DNA of 37,954 bases from contig NZ_JAVAMQ010000025.1 of NCBI RefSeq assembly GCF_030732095.1, positions 1 to 37,954 of the forward strand. Direction: 5' to 3'. The DNA comes from Paracoccus spongiarum (GTDB lineage: Bacteria > Pseudomonadota > Alphaproteobacteria > Rhodobacterales > Rhodobacteraceae). Of this stretch, positions 7,052 to 11,958 are shown one piece after another; positions within the stretch are counted from its first letter, which is position 1, and every line of letters begins with the position of its first letter. Below the pieces are notes generated by a model, which had not been told where the DNA came from, did not search any database, and saw only the letters and a program-made list of their open reading frames with translations. The position numbers were made by a program, and so were the translations under genes.

Positions 7052-8137
7052 ATGGGGTTTTTTGATGTATTCAGAGGGCGCGGCGGTGTGTCCAAATCTG
7101 GACCGGCCCCCGAAACCCGCTCCATCGCCACCGGATACACGGCCGATCTGATCGCCGCACGGGCCGAGTGGCTGTCGGGCCGGTCCAACATGGCCGAGCT
7201 GACGGCGACGGTGCAATCCTGCGTGTCCCTCTGGGAAAGCGGCTTCGTCTTGGCGGATGTAGTCGGCACCGATATGCTGGACCGGCGGACGCTGGCGATG
7301 CTGGCCCGCGCGCTGGCCCTGCGTGGCGAGGCGGTGTTCCTGATCCGGGATAAGCTGCTGCCTGTCACCGACTGGGACATGAAAACCCTGCATGGCGAGC
7401 CGACCGCCTACCGGGTCAGCGTGTCGGAGATCGGCGGGGGCACGTCGCAGACGGTGCTTGCGGCCGAGGTTCTTCATATCAGGATCGGCAGTTCCCCGGT
7501 CACGCCATGGGCGGGCACGGCACCCCTGCACCGGGCGTCCCTCTCGGCCGAGTTGCTGCAAGAGGTCGAGACGGCCTTGCGGGACGTGTATCGGGACGCG
7601 CCCTTGGGGTCGCAGATCATCCCGCTTCCCGAAGGAAGCAGCGACGACATGGCGGCGATGCGGCGATCCTTCCGAGGCGCGCGTGGTGCGGCCCTGGTGA
7701 TCGAGGGCGTGGCGCAGGCGACGGCGGCGGGCATGAACCCGCAACTCGGCCAGCGTGTCGAGGGCCTGACCCCTGACCTGCAACGGGCCATGACGGCCGA
7801 GACGTTGCAGGCCGCACGGGACGCGATCCTGATGAGCTACGGCGTGTTGCCTGGGCTGCTGAACCGCGCCACCACCGGGCCGCTGGTGCGGGAGGCGCAG
7901 CGGCACCTGGCGCAACTGGTGCTGCAACCTCTCGCCCTGATCGTGGCCGAGGAAGCGACGGCCAAGCTGGGCCAGCCGGTGACGCTGGACGTGGTGCGGC
8001 CGATGCAGGCTTACGACCACGGCGGCAAGGCGCGGGCGTTCGGCGCGATGCTGCAGGCGATGGTTCAGGCGAAGGAGGCGGGCCTGGACGATGCGACGGT
8101 CAAGGACGCGCTGTCGTTCGTGGATTGGGCAGACTGA
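7052..8137 (+). CDS. Phage portal protein
   Basis: This 361-residue protein resembles HK97-type portals, the dodecameric DNA gate at one head vertex. Recognisable parts are VQSCVSLWESGF near the start, the LALRGEAVFLIR strand, a helical stem region with TAETLQAARDAILMSYGVLPGLLN, and a carboxy-terminal alpha-rich part. It is somewhat shorter than many portals. ATG 7052 is chosen because GGAGG (7039-7043) lies 8 nt upstream. It is the last gene of the head module, 2 bp after the protease, and is followed by a terminator. Confidence 0.87.
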   Translation: MGFFDVFRGRGGVSKSGPAPETRSIATGYTADLIAARAEWLSGRSNMAELTATVQSCVSLWESGFVLADVVGTDMLDRRTLAMLARALALRGEAVFLIRDKLLPVTDWDMKTLHGEPTAYRVSVSEIGGGTSQTVLAAEVLHIRIGSSPVTPWAGTAPLHRASLSAELLQEVETALRDVYRDAPLGSQIIPLPEGSSDDMAAMRRSFRGARGAALVIEGVAQATAAGMNPQLGQRVEGLTPDLQRAMTAETLQAARDAILMSYGVLPGLLNRATTGPLVREAQRHLAQLVLQPLALIVAEEATAKLGQPVTLDVVRPMQAYDHGGKARAFGAMLQAMVQAKEAGLDDATVKDALSFVDWAD

Positions 8138-8348
8138 TGAGATAGGGCGCGGGCGTGCCTGGCGGGTTTCATCTGTTCCCCCGCCTATCGCCTGGGACAA
8201 GACGGCGAGTGTCCCGGTTCAGCGACCGAACAACCCCGTCACGGCGCGGCCCCTTGGGATCCTTTGGGGGCGCGGCGCAGGCTGGCACGGACTTGCACCG
8301 GGGCCATCCAACGCGGCACGTGCAAGTGCCATCGCCCGCGTCTGGGCA
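8138..8348. other. Non-coding stretch after portal with inverted repeat
   Basis: No gene is recognised here. An inverted repeat pairs GGCACGGACTTGCAC (8284-8298) with GTGCAAGTGCC (8320-8330), with a perfect 8-bp inner arm ACTTGCAC/GTGCAAGT. It could be an mRNA 3' structure or a protein or packaging site; nothing in the sequence decides this. Confidence 0.45.
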
Positions 8349-8388
8349 GGGGCCGGGGCATCGGGATGATGCACCGGCCCCTTTCTTC
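8349..8388 (+). terminator. Strong intrinsic terminator of the head operon
   Basis: A 14-bp stem (8349-8362 with 8368-8381, one mismatch, GGGGCCGG outer arm) with the 5-nt loop GGGAT is followed by TTTCTTC. It ends the plus-strand unit after the portal gene and faces the convergent lipoprotein gene. Confidence 0.88.
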
Positions 8389-8435
8389 AGCTTCCCGCAG
8401 CACTGGATGTTATACATCGAGGCAGCGCTAGATTA

Positions 8436-8777
8436 TTAAGCCGCGTTCATTGCTGCTTCGGTGACAAGCTTGCTGCACGTTTCGCCCTTTCCTACCCAAA
8501 ATTCGGCACCGCCAACTGCGGTCGCAACAGCTTTCTTTTCTTGTTCAATGAGGGCCTCTGTGGCGCCAAGCTTTCTCGCTTGTGCGTAGGACAGGGCTGC
8601 TTGATCACGCATCATGACAATATCATTAAACCCTCCTGCCATTCCGCCACAGTTCCTAGCGGCGTGCTCATAGGCCGCCCCGCGGCGCGCCATCGCTTGG
8701 GCAGGCGACGTTGGGTCGGGCGGCGCGCAGGCAGCTAGGAACGAAAGTGAAAATATTGCGATAAGAACTCTCTTCAT
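8436..8777 (-). CDS. Small lipoprotein, possible satellite cargo
   Basis: This 113-residue protein has a short basic start (MKRVL), a hydrophobic stretch and the lipobox LAAC with Cys17, so it should be lipid-anchored in the envelope. The mature part is mostly helical and has two further cysteines (Cys43, Cys101) that could pair. ATG 8777 is preferred over TTG 8789 because GAGGATAGAG stands directly upstream. It is the only gene of the element on the minus strand, has its own upstream region and lower GC. This suggests an independently expressed cargo gene, for example for surface exclusion; that role is a guess and I do not recognise the family. Confidence 0.75.
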   Translation of the reverse strand: MKRVLIAIFSLSFLAACAPPDPTSPAQAMARRGAAYEHAARNCGGMAGGFNDIVMMRDQAALSYAQARKLGATEALIEQEKKAVATAVGGAEFWVGKGETCSKLVTEAAMNAA

Positions 8778-9106
8778 CTCTATCCTCAATCCCCTGAGAT
8801 GCTCACGCGTCTGTGAGCATGCCCGACTCAGTAGCCCACACTTGAAAACGCGTCTACTAGGATGCGAGAGAATGCTCTGCGAATATTCGCTGAGAAGCCT
8901 CGGGGCAACAGCACCGACACCGACCTATTGACGACGAAGCACAAATGTGAGTCTCTGCTGACAGGTCGCATTGCGACACAGGGGCAGCAAGCCGATGCAG
9001 CCCCGATGGTCACGGTTCGGCAACACACGGCACGATCTGGAGCAGCGCGGATGGCGCGGCAGGGATAGGCGGTCACTGGACCCTCTAACCTTCAAAGGAT
9101 CATGTC
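8778..9106. other. Intergenic control region with 8-bp inverted repeat
   Basis: This is the divergent spacer between the lipoprotein gene and the gene at 9107. ATGCTCAC (8799-8806) and GTGAGCAT (8813-8820) form a perfect inverted repeat with a 6-nt loop, 22 bp from the lipoprotein start; it may be an operator or an mRNA leader hairpin. A 68-codon frame at 8862-9068 has no family features or ribosome binding site, so I do not call it. Confidence 0.5.
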
Positions 9107-9313
9107 ATGGGCTTTTCCCATAAGGCGCGGAAACTGCGGGATCGCGTCCGCAAGCAATACACCAAAGAAACCGGGCTTTCCGACTGGAAGGCACCGGAGT
9201 TCCAGCGTTGGCTGGTCAAGTGTGTAGAGCTGGACGCGCGAGACCTTCCTTGCGGGAAGGTCATCCATGTGACCGTCCCACGTCCGTATGTCGTCACAGT
9301 TCATCGGAGGTGA
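9107..9313 (+). CDS. Small basic hypothetical protein
   Basis: This 68-residue, strongly basic protein (starts MGFSHKARKLRDRVRKQY) is of no family I recognise. AAGGA at 9095-9099 lies 7 nt before ATG 9107, which supports translation. It is the first plus-strand gene before the regulator-xis-int group, and may be a small regulatory or DNA-binding protein. Confidence 0.55.
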   Translation: MGFSHKARKLRDRVRKQYTKETGLSDWKAPEFQRWLVKCVELDARDLPCGKVIHVTVPRPYVVTVHRR

Positions 9314-9320
9314 GTTGACC

Positions 9321-9404
9321 GGCTTGGACTATACAAGCCCCTTTGCATGGGACTTGCATAGCCCCGCGACATGGTGCTACAGTTCTCTCATACTATGGGG
9401 CTTG
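9321..9404. promoter_or_regulatory. Repeat-rich leader of the regulator gene, likely operator/promoter
   Basis: CTTG-N7-CAAG (9323-9337) forms a dyad. CAAGCCCC (9334-9341) is repeated inverted as GGGGCTTG (9397-9404) just before the start codon. Near-copies lie between (ATGGGACTTG, CATAGCCCC). TTGACC (9315) and TTGGAC (9324) are possible -35 elements; no clear -10 is seen. The repeated ATGGG(G/A)CTTG units suggest binding by the regulator itself. Confidence 0.45.
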
Positions 9405-9406
9405 AG

Positions 9407-10234
9407 ATGATTGACGCCACCGAACACGCCGACTGGGCCGCTCAATTCTGGAAGGCGAAAGAAATTTGGGACGAGCCGCAGTTCCTGGTGGCCGATGTTT
9501 GCGCGATTACGGGCGCAACCCCGAAAGCAATCGAACACTTCGTCAACCCGGCACGTGGTCTCGTCCGTCTACACGGAACCTGGGTGAATCCGGGCACTGG
9601 CAAACGCAGGATGTTCACGGGCGGGCAGGTTCTGATGATCGCCGCAGCCTACAAAATGAACCATATCGGCTTTCCACAGAAGTTCTCGGCAACACTGGCG
9701 GAGACTATCGAACGCCGCGCGAAGAACCTGATCTTCGGGCTGGAGCGGGAAAAGCAGAACTACACCATCGCCACTTATCCCATGAAGGGCGCAGACGACT
9801 GGGCTTTGAAAGTTCTCTATGAGGGGATGCCCGAAGAGCCAAAGCTGCCCATTGCCGTTCAACTGCTTCAAGTGGATCGCCTGATTGCAGAAGTCCGTTC
9901 CCAACTGATGGCAATCGTTGCGGGCGATGAACTGCCGGATTTTTCTATCCCCGACCCTGCACCGGAACCGAACCCTTATTCCCCCAACTCTAACTTCTTC
10001 CGCGCCTGGGACAAGGACGAGCAAGGCCGCTGGATTTACGTCGGCTTGAACTTCGAGGAAACGCAGGAACTGCTGGCCCTACAGGGCAGCCGGATTGAGG
10101 ACGGCGAGCTGATCGCCCCTGACGAGCGGCGGCACAAGACCAACGAGGAGCGCAGCCGGTATCTTGAGCTTCACGACCGGCATGAAATCGCCCGGCTTAA
10201 GATCGTCGGCAATGAAGTCGCGGGCGAGGGCTGA
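9407..10234 (+). CDS. Probable DNA-binding regulator, hypothetical
   Basis: This 275-residue protein is of a family I cannot name. Residues about 20-80 (FLVADVCAITGATPKAIEHF ... GTGKRRMFTGGQVLMI) look like a MerR-type winged helix: a specificity helix followed by a wing and a second helix. The rest is charged and helical with a proline-rich linker near residue 185. ATG 9407 is chosen for GGGG 6 nt upstream; ATG 9395 and 9371 lack a site. It leads the xis-int group and has repeats in its leader, so it is a good candidate for the control protein of the element. Confidence 0.6.
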   Translation: MIDATEHADWAAQFWKAKEIWDEPQFLVADVCAITGATPKAIEHFVNPARGLVRLHGTWVNPGTGKRRMFTGGQVLMIAAAYKMNHIGFPQKFSATLAETIERRAKNLIFGLEREKQNYTIATYPMKGADDWALKVLYEGMPEEPKLPIAVQLLQVDRLIAEVRSQLMAIVAGDELPDFSIPDPAPEPNPYSPNSNFFRAWDKDEQGRWIYVGLNFEETQELLALQGSRIEDGELIAPDERRHKTNEERSRYLELHDRHEIARLKIVGNEVAGEG

Positions 10235-10237
10235 CGC

Positions 10238-10477
10238 ATGGCCGCTGCAACCCTCAACCTGAACGTAGTGGAAAAGCGGATGCTGAATGCGTCCGAGGCT
10301 GCGTCCTATTGCGGGCTAGCAGCCAAGCACTTCAAGGCGCTCTGCCCGGTTCCAACCGTCAACATCGGCGGCCGCTTCCCGCTTTATGACAAGCGCGACT
10401 TGGACCAGTGGATCGAAACCGAGAAAGCCGGGATCGAGGACGCGAGCCATGCGGCTATTCTGGGGCGGCTGGCATGA
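10238..10477 (+). CDS. Excisionase/AlpA-like helix-turn-helix protein
   Basis: This 79-residue protein has LNASEAASYCGLAAKHFKAL followed by IGGRFPLYDKRDLDQWI. That is the winged-helix pattern of excisionase and AlpA proteins, which bend att DNA and direct excision. It sits 3 bp after the regulator and overlaps the integrase as ATGA, as expected for a xis-int pair. Confidence 0.75.
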   Translation: MAAATLNLNVVEKRMLNASEAASYCGLAAKHFKALCPVPTVNIGGRFPLYDKRDLDQWIETEKAGIEDASHAAILGRLA

Positions 10478-11592
10478 GCGTGATCCGCGTCAAGGGTTTC
10501 AAGATATTCCGGGATAAGAAGCCGCCCTTCAAGGAACGCTGCTATCACCGCGCGACCGGGCACAAGATCGACCTGGACGCCGCCCCGCTAGGCAGCGCCG
10601 CGTTCTTTGCCGAGTGCGAGCGCATCCGCGCATTGACCGAGGCCGTGAAGGCGAAGGAGCCGAAGGCCGGGACGTTGGGCGGACTGATCGCCGCCTATTA
10701 CCGGACCGAGCATTTCAGCGACACGCTGTCGGATCGCACCCGCAAGGATTATCGGAAGGTCGCTGACTACCTCGCACCGATCATGGACACGCCAGCGCAT
10801 CGGCTGGACACTCCGCTGATTACCGCCATCCACGACAAGGCGACCTCCAAGCTGGGATGGCGGCAAGCGAACATGCTGCGGACGTTCCTGTTCGAGGTGT
10901 TCCGCTACTGCATCCCCAAGGGACTAATCGCCACCAACCCGGCCGGCGCCGTCATTCCGAAGCCTCGCCCCAAGTCGCGGCGACGCGCGAACCGACCCTG
11001 GACCGTGGACGAATTGGACGTGGTTCTGTCGCTGGCCCCGCCGCACATTCGGGTTGCAGTGGCGCTGATGGCTAACACGGGGCTGGACCCGTCCGACGCG
11101 CTGAACCTGCGGCGAGACAAGATCAAGGATGGCGTCATTTGGGCGAACCGGGGCAAGACCGGCCGCGAGGTCGCGCTGCCGATCACCGGCCGGCTGCGAG
11201 CAGCCTTAGACGCTGCCCCGCCGCATGACGCCTTGACGGTGCTTGCCAGCACCAAGGGCAAACCGTGGACGTATGACGGATTCGCCACTGTCTGGCACCG
11301 CTGGCGGGCCAAGCAGGTCGAGGCGGGCACCCTTTCGGCGGACCTGACACTGAAAGGACTGCGCCACACAGTCGGAACGATCCTGCGTGAAGGCGGCATG
11401 AACCTTCGCCAGATCGCGGACTTCCTGGGCCAGTCCGAGGAGGCAATGGCCGCGTGGTATTCCCGTGATGCCGACCTTGCCGAGCGCAACCGGATCGCCG
11501 CCGATCTGCTGGATTCCGAGATCGAACGGCGAACTAAAGTTGTCAAACCCTTCCCGAAAACCGTCAAACCCGATGAAAGGAGCAAAGCCTGA
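10474..11592 (+). CDS. Tyrosine recombinase integrase
   Basis: This 372-residue integrase should insert and excise the element at tRNA-Phe. A basic arm-binding start is followed by a SAM-like core-binding domain (about residues 60-165) and the catalytic domain. LKGLRHTVGT holds Arg II and AAWYSRDADL the nucleophile Tyr. Other active-site positions are unusual: the TGLR position reads TGLDPSD, so Arg I is replaced by Asp. The His of HxxR is Lys, and the LGH position is LGQ. The last two may be family traits; loss of Arg I is unexpected. ATG 10474 overlaps the xis stop. The stop overlaps ATG 11592, which leads into the primase in the circular form. Confidence 0.88.
   Translation: MSVIRVKGFKIFRDKKPPFKERCYHRATGHKIDLDAAPLGSAAFFAECERIRALTEAVKAKEPKAGTLGGLIAAYYRTEHFSDTLSDRTRKDYRKVADYLAPIMDTPAHRLDTPLITAIHDKATSKLGWRQANMLRTFLFEVFRYCIPKGLIATNPAGAVIPKPRPKSRRRANRPWTVDELDVVLSLAPPHIRVAVALMANTGLDPSDALNLRRDKIKDGVIWANRGKTGREVALPITGRLRAALDAAPPHDALTVLASTKGKPWTYDGFATVWHRWRAKQVEAGTLSADLTLKGLRHTVGTILREGGMNLRQIADFLGQSEEAMAAWYSRDADLAERNRIAADLLDSEIERRTKVVKPFPKTVKPDERSKA
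11542..11571. repeat. Putative integrase arm sites, right side
   Basis: GTCAAACCC occurs at 11542-11550 and 11563-11571, 21 bp (two helical turns) apart, inside the 3' end of the integrase gene and 56-85 bp from the core. The orientation is the same as that of the two copies at 373 and 414 on the other side. Confidence 0.55.
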
Positions 11593-11594
11593 TG
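11576..11594 (+). promoter_or_regulatory. RBS and start that fit the primase in circular form
   Basis: AAAGGAG (11576-11582) stands 9 nt before ATG 11592, which shares its A with the integrase stop (TGATG). In the integrated state this frame runs through the tRNA-Phe antisense and continues to 11897 with no sensible product. When the ends are joined it enters the primase frame without a stop. Confidence 0.6.
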
Positions 11595-11626
11595 CAGGCT
11601 AATCACTTGGAAACAAAGGGTAAAGA

Positions 11627-11672
11627 ATGGTGCCCGGAGACGGATTTGAACCGCCGACACGCGGATTTTCAA
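11627..11672. repeat. attR: 46-bp repeat inside tRNA-Phe
   Basis: The sequence is identical to 281-326. It supplies the 3' half of the intact tRNA gene, so integration leaves tRNA-Phe functional. The match ends exactly at the 5' side of the anticodon loop, a usual crossover place for tRNA-directed integrases. Confidence 0.93.
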
Positions 11673-11703
11673 TCCGCTGCTCTACCAACTGAGCTATCCG
11701 GGC
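11628..11703 (-). tRNA. tRNA-Phe (GAA)
   Basis: This is a complete 76-nt cloverleaf on the minus strand. The acceptor GCCCGGA pairs with TCCGGGC, and the anticodon loop TTGAAAA carries GAA (complement at 11668-11670). The T arm has GTTCAAATC, and the 3' CCA is encoded (11628-11630). Its 3' half is the integration target of the neighbouring element. Confidence 0.97.
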
Positions 11704-11958
11704 GCCGGCGGCATCCAAGGGATGCCGGACGTCGGCTGTTTAGGACTGGCGCGGCGGCCTGTCCAGACCCAAAAGCGAGAAACTTGCACCGGCCGACGAG
11801 GTCGAACCGCCGGGCCGGCCGTGTCGGCCCATGGCGAGCCTGCCGGCGCTACCCTGACGGCCTGCGTGGTTGCGGCGCCTTCGGGACGAGCCTCTGATAT
11901 GCTTGCCCCGGTCCGGTCGCGCGGAGGGATCAGCGGGTGCAACCGCGCGACAAGGCGC
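11704..11958. other. Intergenic region upstream of tRNA-Phe
   Basis: No gene is seen. A hairpin GGCATCC (11710-11716)/GGATGCC (11720-11726) with a 3-nt loop lies just 5' of the tRNA on the minus strand. It has no T run and may mark the end of the upstream oxidoreductase transcript. Confidence 0.4.

Larger units (their letters stand above)
281..11672 (+). mobile_element. Capsid-forming phage satellite-like island in tRNA-Phe
   Basis: The element is bounded by a perfect 46-bp direct repeat that matches the 3' half of tRNA-Phe; the circular form would be 11,346 bp. It encodes integrase, excisionase-like and regulator proteins, primase-polymerase and helicase, and an HK97-type head set (connector, TerL, HNH, capsid, protease, portal). 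No tail, tape measure, baseplate, lysis or small-terminase gene is visible. Head genes plus integration and replication genes without tails is the known layout of capsid-forming phage-inducible chromosomal islands, which make their own small heads and take tails from a helper phage. A deletion remnant of a prophage is the alternative. However, intact frames, tight start-stop overlaps and preserved ends argue for a working unit. Confidence 0.8.

Noticed and set aside
8862..9068. 68-codon frame in the lipoprotein upstream region
   Set aside because: There is no ribosome binding site and no family resemblance, and it lies in a likely control region.
11592..11897. 101-codon frame over tRNA-Phe on the plus strand
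   Set aside because: In the integrated state it is the antisense of a tRNA, a well-known false peptide. Only its first part matters, as the start of the primase in the circular form.
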